Source of the DNA: Syntrophaceae bacterium UBA6112
GTDB lineage: Bacteria; Desulfobacterota; Syntrophia; Syntrophales; UBA5619
DNA length: 10,383 nucleotides
Assembly: GCA_002423465.1 (NCBI GenBank)
Contig: DIWG01000064.1
Location: 1-10,383, forward strand
Direction of reading: 5' to 3'
A program made the translations under genes and the position numbers. The notes below the pieces were generated by a model. That model was given only the letters and a program-made list of their open reading frames with translations. It was not told where the DNA came from and made no database searches. Shown here in pieces: positions 1 through 6,225 of the stretch. Each line of letters opens with the position of its first letter. Positions within the stretch are counted from its first letter, which is position 1.

Positions 1-13
1 TAACCAATCACTG

Positions 14-40
14 GTGCGGACGCAAAAGGTCGCGCCGCAC
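14..40 (+). other. Leader hairpin upstream of the FMN-binding protein gene
   Basis: GTGCGG (14-19) and CCGCAC (35-40) are perfect complements. An inner CGC/GCG pair extends the stem past one bulged A. No T-run follows, so it is not a standard intrinsic terminator. It lies 30 nt before the ATG at 70 and might be a leader structure or the end of an upstream transcription unit. Its role is unknown. Confidence 0.3.
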
Positions 41-69
41 AGTTCCTCGTTGGCTTGAGGGAAGAGAAG

Positions 70-504
70 ATGGATTTAAATGATTGCATTGAATTTGTTC
101 GGAGAAACCCCAACGGCTTTCTCGCCACGATAGATGGCGATCGGCCACGCGTGCGTCCGATGACCGTATGGGATGCGGATCCATCCGGATTCTACTTCTA
201 CACGTCCAGGGTAAAGCCGCTGATGTCCCAGCTTCAGGCGTGCCCGAAAGTCGAGCTTGCTTTTTACCAGCCGGGAACGCCTCCGGATATTGGTGTTCTC
301 CTGCGTATTGCAGGTCAGATCGAGATCGTGGAGGATATGAATGTCCGCCGGAAACTATATGAGGCAATGCCCTGGCTGAAGGAAATCGGAACGGGGACGC
401 CGGACTGTCCGACGATTGTCGTGTTCAGAATAGCGACCGGGCAGTATAATTTTTGGACGTGGGAAAACAATATCAAGCCTGGGCCGTGGATTCCTTTTCC
501 GTAA
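70..504 (+). CDS. Pyridoxamine 5'-phosphate oxidase-like split-barrel FMN-binding protein
   Basis: The protein has 144 residues and resembles the small pyridoxamine 5'-phosphate oxidase-like / general stress protein 26 group: cytoplasmic dimeric beta-barrels that usually bind FMN. The N-terminal part shows the family pattern: a helix, then FLATIDGDRPRVRP, where residues after the first strand contact flavin phosphate, then a FYFYTSRVKPLMSQL segment and a PKVELAFYQPG strand. The length fits single-domain members. I chose ATG 70 because GAGG (57-60) sits at good spacing; an in-frame TTG at 55 would add five residues but lies in the ribosome-binding region. The actual substrate cannot be read from sequence: members reduce or bind flavins, F420 or haem breakdown products, and many have no known role. 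The next gene starts 59 nt downstream. Fold assignment is firm, function is not. Confidence 0.85.
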   Translation: MDLNDCIEFVRRNPNGFLATIDGDRPRVRPMTVWDADPSGFYFYTSRVKPLMSQLQACPKVELAFYQPGTPPDIGVLLRIAGQIEIVEDMNVRRKLYEAMPWLKEIGTGTPDCPTIVVFRIATGQYNFWTWENNIKPGPWIPFP

Positions 505-563
505 AGGCAAATCGGAGTAACGATCTGATTGATGTTGAACGGTTAAAATGATATCTTGAGAGC

Positions 564-755
564 ATGAACAGAAAGCACACAGCCGTATACCGAATGTCGG
601 ACCGTCGGAACGATGACTTCGTTCCCGGCACGCCGACAGACCGCATTAGCCTTGTCTGGCCTTTGACCAGAGAAGTCGTGTCTTTGAGCAAAAAGCACTA
701 TGCTGAACGAAGACTACAAAGACATGTTACACGCCTTGTCCGACGAGAAGGTTAG
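564..755 (+). CDS. Small conserved-looking protein preceding a nucleotidyltransferase
   Basis: This 63-residue protein has no signal peptide or membrane segment and is rich in charged residues. Its core reads TPTDRISLVWPLTREVVSLS, then AERRLQRHVTRLVRREG. I recall proteins with this pattern (TPxERIxxVWPLT...ERRLQRHV) directly upstream of nucleotidyltransferase-like genes in other bacteria, but I cannot verify this by search. The last 56 nt overlap the start of the following nucleotidyltransferase in another frame, so the Arg-rich C-terminus is encoded in dual-coding DNA. The ATG at 564 is preceded by a short purine-rich GAGAG with tight spacing, so the start is plausible but not strong. The overlap suggests translational coupling and a linked role, perhaps antitoxin- or partner-like. 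That role is inference only. Confidence 0.6.
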   Translation: MNRKHTAVYRMSDRRNDDFVPGTPTDRISLVWPLTREVVSLSKKHYAERRLQRHVTRLVRREG

Positions 756-1180
756 ATTCCTCCTCGTAGGCGCCTATGCATTGGCAGCCCACGGTTATCC
801 TCGGGCTACCATGGAACATAGACATTTGGGTCATGCCGTCCCCTCAGAACGCCGATGCCGTGTTGCGGGCATTGAGTCGTTTCGGCGCTTCGCTGCACAA
901 TCTGACCAAGGAAGACCTTCAGAAGGATGGGACCGTTTTTCAGATCGGAGTTGCCCCAAGGCGAATCGACATCATCACTGCGGCATCCGGACTTCAGTTC
1001 GAGGAGACGTATGTACGGTCGCTGTCTGTGGGTATCGAGGGAATTGAAGTGCACATTCCGTCGCTCGACGATCTGATTCGAAACAAGAGGGCGTCAGGAA
1101 GAACCAAGGATTTGGCCGACGCAGAAACACTGGAATCCCTGAAGAACTCCGAACAAATTGCTCCACCCGATAAGGAATAG
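700..1180 (+). pseudogene. Nucleotidyltransferase (minimal DxD type), frameshifted
   Basis: Two overlapping frames together give one protein of about 159 residues. Frame one (from ATG 700) reads MLNEDYKDMLHALSDEKVRF, LLVGAYALAAHG, YPRAT. Frame two continues with DIWVMPSPQNADAVLRAL and ends with SLDDLIRNKRASGRTKDLAD before the TAG at 1178-1180. This is the layout of minimal nucleotidyltransferases of the AbiEii/MNT-like (DUF6036-like) group: a Gly-rich GxYAL motif, a GYPRAT-DIDIWV catalytic segment, and a C-terminal IxDLIRxKxAxGRxKDLxD motif. The frames join near 811-820 in ATGGAACATAGAC. Dropping one A gives GAC ATA GAC, restoring Asp-Ile-Asp at the catalytic site. The 481-nt span is one base over a multiple of three. 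Unless this is a sequencing error, the gene makes only a truncated product. It overlaps the 63-residue gene upstream. Confidence 0.8.
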
Positions 1181-1203
1181 CGCGCCCGGGCGTGCTATTC
1201 TTT
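1172..1203 (+). terminator. Hairpin at the end of the nucleotidyltransferase gene
   Basis: GAATAGC (1175-1181) pairs with GCTATTC (1194-1200). The stem continues inward through GCG/CGT and outward through AA/TT, giving about 14 pairs including wobbles around CCGG. It contains the stop codon of the nucleotidyltransferase. Only TTCTTTG follows, so the T-run is weak; it may be a weak intrinsic terminator or an mRNA 3' stabiliser. Confidence 0.5.
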
Positions 1204-1430
1204 GCGGATGAACACGGTGCTGCGCCTGTCGCCGCGTCTCGCCGCCTGCGGCGGCGCCGACCCCATTGTCACGGGAGCTGCAATAAATTGCATTCCCCGC
1301 GCCCAAAGGTTGCGGCTCATCTCGCCCCCTGGGCATCAGCATTATTGACGAAAACATATCGATCGTGATATCGTAGCACAAAATGGATCGATGGAGATAT
1401 AAGTGGGTGGTGGATTTCGGGCCTCATTTT
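1204..1430. other. Intergenic region without a convincing gene
   Basis: No open frame here has a ribosome-binding site or a recognisable product. It holds a GC-rich hairpin, CGCCGC (1240-1245) against GCGGCG (1248-1253), and an interrupted inverted repeat around TGCAATAAATTGCA (1279-1292). Shorter repeats of ATATC/GATAT type occur near 1357-1372. The rest is unremarkable spacer between the cassette and the tRNA promoter. Confidence 0.6.
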
Positions 1431-1433
1431 CGC

Positions 1434-1463
1434 TTGACAATGGCAGGACCGTCAGTGTAGATA
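1434..1463 (+). promoter_or_regulatory. Probable sigma-70 promoter of tRNA-Leu
   Basis: A perfect TTGACA (1434-1439) is followed after 18 bp by TAGATA (1458-1463), a mediocre -10 element. A GC-rich stretch, CACCCGCG, comes right after it. Such a GC-rich discriminator is typical of stringently controlled stable-RNA promoters. The tRNA begins about 20 nt after the expected start site, which fits a short processed leader. Confidence 0.6.
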
Positions 1464-1490
1464 TCACCCGCGTTTTGCTATGCGAACATT

Positions 1491-1577
1491 GCCGAAGTGG
1501 CGGAATTGGTAGACGCGCTAGGTTCAGGGTCTAGTGGGGGTTCCCTCGTCCCGGTTCAAGTCCGGGCTTCGGCACCA
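1491..1577 (+). tRNA. tRNA-Leu (anticodon CAG)
   Basis: The acceptor stem is GCCGAAG (1491-1497) paired with CTTCGGC (1567-1573), followed by A and an encoded CCA (1575-1577). The D-arm reads GCGGAATTGGTAGACGC. The anticodon stem CTAGG/TCTAG encloses loop TTCAGGG, giving anticodon CAG, which reads CUG codons. A long variable arm, GTGGGGGTTCCCTCGT, marks it as a class II tRNA, and the T-arm is CCCGG-TTCAAGT-CCGGG. All elements of tRNA-Leu are present and intact at 87 nt with CCA. Its 3' end is a common integration target for mobile elements, but no integrase or duplicate of the 3' end is visible here. Confidence 0.97.
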
Positions 1578-1584
1578 GAAGAAA

Positions 1585-1622
1585 AAAAGGGGGTTAACTG
1601 ATTCATCAGTTAGCCCCCTTTT
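1585..1622. terminator. Strong intrinsic terminator after tRNA-Leu, apparently bidirectional
   Basis: GGGGGTTAACTGA (1589-1601) pairs with TCAGTTAGCCCCC (1606-1618), 13 pairs with one G-T wobble around the loop TTCA. TTTT follows on the plus strand. On the minus strand the run of A at 1582-1588 becomes seven T, so the element can also end transcription of the convergent membrane-protein gene. Confidence 0.9.
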
Positions 1623-1720
1623 ACTTTCAGAGGTGCTTGATCAACAGTTTGGTCAACACTTTTCAGGAAACCTTCCATCTGGTCAACAGCCTTCCGGGTA
1701 TCCTCCCATTTTGATTCAAT

Positions 1721-2089
1721 TCATTCACCCCTTTTCTTGATTGCATCATCATTCGGGAAATCATTTTCCTCATGGTTCACATTTTCTTGAATTTCGTCTG
1801 AAACTGATCCTTTCTGCCGCTTCGTCTGCAACAACAAGTCCTTGATCGCATCGAGCTTTTGCATCTCGGTCCAGGTTGCATAGTCGGGTTTCTTCTCCGT
1901 GTTCGCCTCGATGACTGCACGGGAATCTTTGCTGCCTTGCAGGTAGGCGATGATGTAAATAAAAATGAACATGGAATAAGTAAAACCAAACGTGTCCCAA
2001 TACCCCAGTCCCGACATGGCCATGATTCCCCCGATTGCTCCGATCGGAATCGCCGGGATTAAAAACATAGATATTATATTTGGGATCAT
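1721..2089 (-). CDS. Small two-helix membrane protein of unknown function
   Basis: The product has 122 residues. Two hydrophobic segments, about residues 4-28 and 34-51, are followed by a charged cytoplasmic-type tail of about 70 residues rich in K, E, D and Q. I do not recognise the family. The ATG at 2089 is preceded on the minus strand by GGGAG with about 7 nt spacing, a good ribosome-binding site; the overlapping frame from GTG 2096 lacks this composition and is a shadow. The gene is convergent with tRNA-Leu. The frame ends at TGA (1723-1721) but stays open and coding-like for 36 more codons (1720-1613) to a TAA within the tRNA terminator, so the protein may be a truncated form of a 159-residue original or subject to readthrough. 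No clear promoter was found upstream. Confidence 0.7.
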   Translation of the reverse strand: MIPNIISMFLIPAIPIGAIGGIMAMSGLGYWDTFGFTYSMFIFIYIIAYLQGSKDSRAVIEANTEKKPDYATWTEMQKLDAIKDLLLQTKRQKGSVSDEIQENVNHEENDFPNDDAIKKRGE

Positions 2090-2192
2090 CGCTCACTCCC
2101 TTCGTTTCCTAAACCGCCCGTTTATTGAACTGATATCGTTCCACACTGGCGTTATATTCCGGCTTTCGGGTGCTCCGCCCTCTGGCCTCATA

Positions 2193-2221
2193 GCGATTGA
2201 TTTTACATCATATCAAATCGC
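2193..2221. repeat. Imperfect inverted repeat between divergent genes
   Basis: GCGATTGAT (2193-2201) faces ATCAAATCGC (2212-2221). The arms are complementary apart from one extra base in the right arm, with a 10-nt spacer. It lies between the divergent membrane-protein and lipoprotein genes, about 55 bp upstream of a predicted promoter. It could be an operator or simply an AT-rich chance repeat. Confidence 0.3.
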
Positions 2222-2274
2222 TTATCCATGAATTTGAAGTTGATGTGATCGAGAACTTTTCCAGGGAATCCATG

Positions 2275-2303
2275 TTGACATACAAAGCCGCTTCCCATAA
2301 TAT
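2275..2303 (+). promoter_or_regulatory. Predicted sigma-70 promoter for the orphan lipoprotein
   Basis: A consensus TTGACA (2275-2280) and TAATAT (2298-2303, four of six matches) are separated by exactly 17 bp. The expected start near 2310 leaves a leader of about 50 nt before the TTG start of the lipoprotein gene. Confidence 0.6.
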
Positions 2304-2360
2304 TGGCTTGCATAAAAGTGTGTTTTTATCCATTCAATTGCGGTTGGGAAAAGAGACAAA

Positions 2361-3053
2361 TTGAAATCCATCAAGAATTCATGGAAATACTTTTTAATCC
2401 TCCTTATGGTCGCGATTCTCAATGGCTGTGGGGGAGGGGGTAATGACGGGAATGAAACCGCTATTCTTCCGGAAGGTGCGATCTGGATAAAACAAACGAT
2501 CAGAGAAGATACAGCACCTAATGGCTACGGAGCAGTCCTCATATGGGCGCAGACGGCCACGTTAAAAGGAGGCCAGTCTAATTCTGAAAAGGCATATGTA
2601 ACAATAGACTACTGGAAGGTTATCGAGGAAATAAATTCCAATAAAAATACCCTCTATGAAGAACATTATGATTACAATGAGAACGTGTTTGGTGAAGCAG
2701 GACTTTATGTGAGATATCCTAATTGGTATGATCCAGCCTCTAACGATTTCCATACTCAAGCTTTTAATATGCATGTGCAGAACGGCGTCCTTTCAATTGA
2801 CGTAAGTCAAACACCGGATAATATTGTTCACTGGTGGACACCGAGACAGACTGTTAAGGCTGGTGCAAGATATTCCGTAGAAATACGACTCAAAGTTGAA
2901 GGAAAATGCTCCGTGCAACTGGGTTCAGATTACTGGCGAAGTCTTACGAGTATCGCTATTCCAAATGGGGACAATAATCGCGAGGCGTGGATATCAGATT
3001 GGATTGGTGATACGAATAGCGAGTTTGTAACCGTGACAGCACCTCTTCGATGA
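2361..3053 (+). CDS. Orphan lipoprotein, function unknown
   Basis: The product has 230 residues. It starts with a lipoprotein signal: a positive N-region (KSIKNSWK), a hydrophobic core (FLILLMVAIL) and a lipobox LNGC with Cys23, then a Gly-rich linker. The mature part is rich in Trp, Tyr and Asn (IDYWKV, RYPNWYDP, VHWWTPRQ, GSDYWRSL), as in beta-sandwich extracellular proteins, but I see no family motif and do not assign one. I chose TTG 2361 because the only nearby in-frame ATG lies inside the signal peptide; GGGAAAAGAGA upstream is a weak ribosome-binding site. It has its own predicted promoter and appears monocistronic. Its base composition looks more AT-rich than the phosphatase genes downstream, which may hint at separate origin. 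Export and lipidation are well supported, function is not. Confidence 0.75.
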   Translation: MKSIKNSWKYFLILLMVAILNGCGGGGNDGNETAILPEGAIWIKQTIREDTAPNGYGAVLIWAQTATLKGGQSNSEKAYVTIDYWKVIEEINSNKNTLYEEHYDYNENVFGEAGLYVRYPNWYDPASNDFHTQAFNMHVQNGVLSIDVSQTPDNIVHWWTPRQTVKAGARYSVEIRLKVEGKCSVQLGSDYWRSLTSIAIPNGDNNREAWISDWIGDTNSEFVTVTAPLR

Positions 3054-3297
3054 AGACAGGCAGATGTAAACCAACGCTATCATTGCTCTTAAGTAGACCG
3101 GGGATAAATGCTTTCCGTTTTCAGCTTGTTGTTGCCACAGCCATTTATTTTATTGTTGAGTGATTCATCGGTCGGCCTTCTTTTCTTTTGAGGGGACAAA
3201 AAAAGAAAAAACCTTGCATTTCAATAAGAAATCCCTTATTGTCCTTCCCACTTGGTGTGCAGCACGTTTTTGTTATTCACCACAGTACAGAAAAGTC
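3054..3297. other. Intergenic spacer with a small inverted repeat
   Basis: The spacer upstream of the metallophosphoesterase shows no convincing gene. A perfect inverted repeat, CAATAAG (3222-3228) and CTTATTG (3235-3241) with a 6-nt loop, could be an operator or a leader hairpin. A-rich runs (3198-3211) precede it. The frame of the downstream gene stays open from 3160, but the N-terminal residues it would add look non-coding and the stretch contains a terminator-like hairpin. Confidence 0.45.
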
Positions 3298-3337
3298 AAC
3301 CGCACAAACCAGCAGGAATGGCAAGTGCGGTTTTTTT
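3298..3337 (+). terminator. Intrinsic terminator or attenuator upstream of the metallophosphoesterase
   Basis: AACCGCAC (3298-3305) is perfectly complementary to GTGCGGTT (3325-3332), and a run of seven T (3331-3337) follows. The 19-nt loop is longer than usual for a terminator. It lies 65 nt before the chosen start codon. It may end transcription from the upstream lipoprotein, or act as an attenuator if the phosphatase promoter is upstream of it. Confidence 0.55.
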
Positions 3338-3402
3338 CAAAAAAAAGGGCTGCCGGCCAAATCACTCGGCATAATGTAATGGTTCCCAATGAGGAAGTCG
3401 AA

Positions 3403-5232
3403 ATGATCGGATTTGATAATCAAAAACGGATGAGAGATTTCATGAAACCATCTCATGAATTCAAAAAAAAATTCTGTTTGGTCTTTATCATGATCATGGG
3501 GATGTTGATTTTCTCTTTATCGGGATGTTCAAAATGCGTCGTAAAAAGTCAAATTCAGCCCTCAGGATACCCGATTGCTGCCGATGTCCAGACGACGGCT
3601 CAAAGGACTCTCATGCCGGGCCCAACCCCTGCGACGGCGATCAATCTCTGGGAGATTTCCAAGTACAGTCAATACGGCTATGGCAACTGGACGTATGGCC
3701 CGGGTCTCCCCCACGACAAGCGGTTTGATATCATGCCGGCGGCCTACAGCGGTTCCGCAGTCACCAAAACAAAGAAACTTTTGAATTTCTTTACGATCTC
3801 CGACATCCATATCACCGACAAAGAAGCTCCTAACCAGTTGATCTACCTTCAACGCCTGCACAATACATCGCCATTTGGGGCCTCTCTATATTCAGGGATT
3901 ATGCTCTATACGACGCATGTGCTCGACGCCGCCGTCCAGACGGTCAACGCCCTGCATAAACAAAATCCGATCGATTTCGGCCTCTCTCTGGGCGATACCT
4001 GCAACACAACCCAGTACAACGAACTTCGGTGGTATATCGACGTCATCGACGGCAGGGTCATTACCCCCAGCTCCGGCGCCCATCTGGGAGCCGGAACCAT
4101 TGAGTATCAGAAACCCTACAAGGCGGCAGGGCTGGACAAGTCGATCCCCTGGTATCAGACGCTCGGAAACCACGATCATTTCTGGATGGGCTCCATTCCC
4201 GTGGACTACAGCCTGCGCAAGGATCTTCGGCAGTCCTTCATTACCGGCGAGGTTTTCGCGACGGGAGATGTCCTTCGTGATCCCCGAAAAATTAACAGCC
4301 GGGATTACTATACGGGCGTGCTCGACGGCTCGACACCCTACGGGGATATCAAATATGCCGGCCCTGTCGGAAACTTCAGCAGCACACCGAAGGTTGCGGC
4401 CGATCCGGACCGCCGTTCGCTTTTGCGAACGGAGTGGATGAAGGAATTTCTTAATACATCTTCCAATCCGGCCGGACATGGTTTCAACATGACCGACGCC
4501 AACAATGGCTTTGCATGTTACAGCTTCACGCCGAAGTCGAATATACCGATCAAAGTGATCGTTCTCGACGATACCCAAAAGGAAGACGATGGCTCTATCG
4601 ACATCCACGGACATGGTTTTTTGGACCGGGCGCGCTGGGCCTGGCTTAAAAAGGAACTGGCCGATGGCGATGCGGCAGGTCAGCTCATGATCATCGCCGC
4701 GCACGTCCCGATCGGCGTCGAAGTGACGGCGCCCAATTCCGAAATGGGGTGGTGGACGGATCCGCAAAACGCCGTCACCCTGCCGGACCTGATTGCGGAA
4801 CTTCAAAGCCATCCGAATCTTCTCATGTGGATGGCCGGGCATCGTCATTTAAATACCGTGAAAGCCTTTATATCGCCTGATCCGCTCAACGCTCCTGAAA
4901 AGGGCTTCTGGCATGTGGAAACGCCGTCGCTTAGGGATTTCCCGCAGCAGTTCCGAACTTTTGAGATTTACCTCAACAGCGACCATACCATTTCCATCAT
5001 GACGACCGACGTTGATCCGGCAGTCAGTGAAGGATCGCCTGCCGCGACATCGCGTAAATATGCTATTGCGGCAACCCAAATCGTCGGGACTTGGGATCTT
5101 ACAACCAAAAATAATCCCACGAATGATCCAACCATCAAGCCGATGCCCACTGCTTCGTACAATGCGGAGCTGGTCAAACAATTGAGCCCGAAAATGCAGA
5201 AGAAGATGCAGTCACTATACCCGACACCATAA
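3403..5232 (+). CDS. Secreted or lipid-anchored metallophosphoesterase (calcineurin-like)
   Basis: From ATG 3403 the protein has 609 residues. It should hydrolyse phosphate esters outside the cytoplasm using two metal ions. The calcineurin-type motifs appear in order: DIH (134-136), GD (197-198), GNHDH (255-259), AAH with His434, and GHRH (479-482). A positive N-region (HEFKKK) and a hydrophobic stretch lead to lipobox LSGC with Cys42, so it is probably a lipoprotein. The inserts between motifs and the large size recall the RPA4764-type metallophosphoesterase family (TIGR03768), which I name from memory. ATG 3403 has GAGGAAG five bases upstream; ATG 3442 would give a more usual 29-residue signal and is a real alternative. 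The frame is open from 3160, but that stretch contains a terminator-like hairpin. An acid phosphatase follows 40 nt downstream. The substrate is unknown. Confidence 0.9.
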   Translation: MIGFDNQKRMRDFMKPSHEFKKKFCLVFIMIMGMLIFSLSGCSKCVVKSQIQPSGYPIAADVQTTAQRTLMPGPTPATAINLWEISKYSQYGYGNWTYGPGLPHDKRFDIMPAAYSGSAVTKTKKLLNFFTISDIHITDKEAPNQLIYLQRLHNTSPFGASLYSGIMLYTTHVLDAAVQTVNALHKQNPIDFGLSLGDTCNTTQYNELRWYIDVIDGRVITPSSGAHLGAGTIEYQKPYKAAGLDKSIPWYQTLGNHDHFWMGSIPVDYSLRKDLRQSFITGEVFATGDVLRDPRKINSRDYYTGVLDGSTPYGDIKYAGPVGNFSSTPKVAADPDRRSLLRTEWMKEFLNTSSNPAGHGFNMTDANNGFACYSFTPKSNIPIKVIVLDDTQKEDDGSIDIHGHGFLDRARWAWLKKELADGDAAGQLMIIAAHVPIGVEVTAPNSEMGWWTDPQNAVTLPDLIAELQSHPNLLMWMAGHRHLNTVKAFISPDPLNAPEKGFWHVETPSLRDFPQQFRTFEIYLNSDHTISIMTTDVDPAVSEGSPAATSRKYAIAATQIVGTWDLTTKNNPTNDPTIKPMPTASYNAELVKQLSPKMQKKMQSLYPTP

Positions 5233-5272
5233 GCAGGTCATTATTTTAGAGCGAAGATAAGGAAGTTACGCC

Positions 5273-6127
5273 ATGAAAACGAAAAAGCCCACTTTCTTGA
5301 ATACAGCATTGGCCTGTGGCATATTGCTCTGCCTGCTCAGTGGATGCGCAATCACGAATGGCGCTATCGCCCCGGCGCAAAAGAATGTTGCTAACCTTCC
5401 TGAACACTTTGGTTTCTTGGCGGGATATCTGGAAAGAAAGGATTACCCTGACAGCCTTGCTCTGCTTCCCGCTCCCCCATCCCCCGGTTCTGCGGCATTC
5501 GCTCTCGACGAAGATGTCGCCCGACGGACATTCGCTTTGCGTGGCACAGCACGCTTCACACTGGCGCTTTCGGATTTCGATCTGAGTTTCCCGCACGCTG
5601 CCGGGACCTTCTCTTGCGCGTTGAACGCCCCGGTTACAGAGCAGGATACGCCACGTCTTTACAGGCTGCTGCGCCGGTCTCTGACTGACGTGGCTCTTTC
5701 GCCCCATGCTGCCAAGGATCATTACAACCGCCAACGTCCTTTCACAATGAACAAAGAGCCTATCTGCGCCCCGGAGAAGAAAGCGGAATTGGAAAAAGAC
5801 GGATCTTATCCATCGGGGCATACCGCAATCGGCTGGGCCTGGGCGCTCATCCTCACTGAGATTTCGCCATATCAGGCCGATGCGATCCTTGCCCGGGGCC
5901 GGGCCTATGGAGAGAGCCGTAACGTATGCAACCATCATTGGTACAGCGACGTGGAATGGGGCCGTCTCATAGGTGCGGCCACGGTGGCTCGACTGCACGC
6001 CAATCCCGCTTTTCGTGCGGATCTGGAAGCTGCCAGGGCAGAACTTGCGGCCGTTCGGGGCAAAGGTATTAACCCTATACGCGATTGCAGCGTTGAAGCC
6101 GCGGGACTGGCCCTCCGGCCCTACTAA
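5273..6127 (+). CDS. Class A non-specific acid phosphatase (PAP2 superfamily), lipoprotein
   Basis: The product has 284 residues. It is a vanadium-haloperoxidase-type phosphatase acting on phosphomonoesters in the periplasm. All three signature motifs are intact: K-x6-RP (Lys148 to Arg155-Pro156, KDHYNRQRP), PSGH at 180-183 within GSYPSGHTA, and SR-x5-H-x3-D (Ser215 to Asp226, SRNVCNHHWYSD). The conserved histidines of the last two serve as acid and nucleophile in this family. The match to GSYPSGHT is the class A (PhoN/PhoC-like) pattern. The signal peptide ends in lipobox LSGC (Cys25), whereas classic PhoN proteins are soluble periplasmic enzymes, so lipid anchoring is a variation. ATG 5273 has AAGGAAG upstream. 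It lies 40 nt after the metallophosphoesterase without an intervening terminator, indicating an operon. No Pho box is recognised. Confidence 0.93.
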   Translation: MKTKKPTFLNTALACGILLCLLSGCAITNGAIAPAQKNVANLPEHFGFLAGYLERKDYPDSLALLPAPPSPGSAAFALDEDVARRTFALRGTARFTLALSDFDLSFPHAAGTFSCALNAPVTEQDTPRLYRLLRRSLTDVALSPHAAKDHYNRQRPFTMNKEPICAPEKKAELEKDGSYPSGHTAIGWAWALILTEISPYQADAILARGRAYGESRNVCNHHWYSDVEWGRLIGAATVARLHANPAFRADLEAARAELAAVRGKGINPIRDCSVEAAGLALRPY

Positions 6128-6206
6128 CAAAGACTCCTTCAGCAACCCTATCTTGAATATCATCCCCTCAATACATACTATAAAAATTTGAAAGTCCTGT
6201 AATAAA

Positions 6207-6225
6207 TGCAATATTAACTATTGCA
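6207..6225. promoter_or_regulatory. Candidate operator: inverted repeat over the -35 of the mucR-like gene
   Basis: TGCAATA (6207-6213) and TATTGCA (6219-6225) form a perfect 7-bp inverted repeat with a 5-bp AT-rich spacer. The right arm covers most of the -35 element. MucR/Ros proteins bind AT-rich sites with T-A steps and often repress their own genes, so this is a plausible autoregulatory site, though binding is inferred only. Confidence 0.5.

Noticed and set aside
1491..1577. tRNA-Leu as an attachment site of an integrated element
   Set aside because: No integrase, and no second copy of the tRNA 3' end was seen elsewhere in the window. An element extending outside the window cannot be excluded.
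1534..1740. Plus-strand frame running from inside tRNA-Leu
   Set aside because: It starts within the tRNA, crosses a strong terminator and has no ribosome-binding site. The minus strand of the same stretch is the coding-like one.
3160..3402. Upstream extension of the metallophosphoesterase frame
   Set aside because: It would put 81 residues before the signal peptide, contains a terminator-like hairpin with a T-run, and lacks a ribosome-binding site. ATG 3403 has GAGGAAG at proper spacing.
3892..4848. Long minus-strand open frame opposite the metallophosphoesterase
   Set aside because: It is antisense to a gene with all catalytic motifs in order. Its translation is Arg/His-rich with no domain, as expected of a shadow frame.
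5246..6211. Minus-strand open frame opposite the acid phosphatase
   Set aside because: It is fully antisense to an intact PAP2 gene, shows no motif, and would erase the mapped regulatory region next to mucR.
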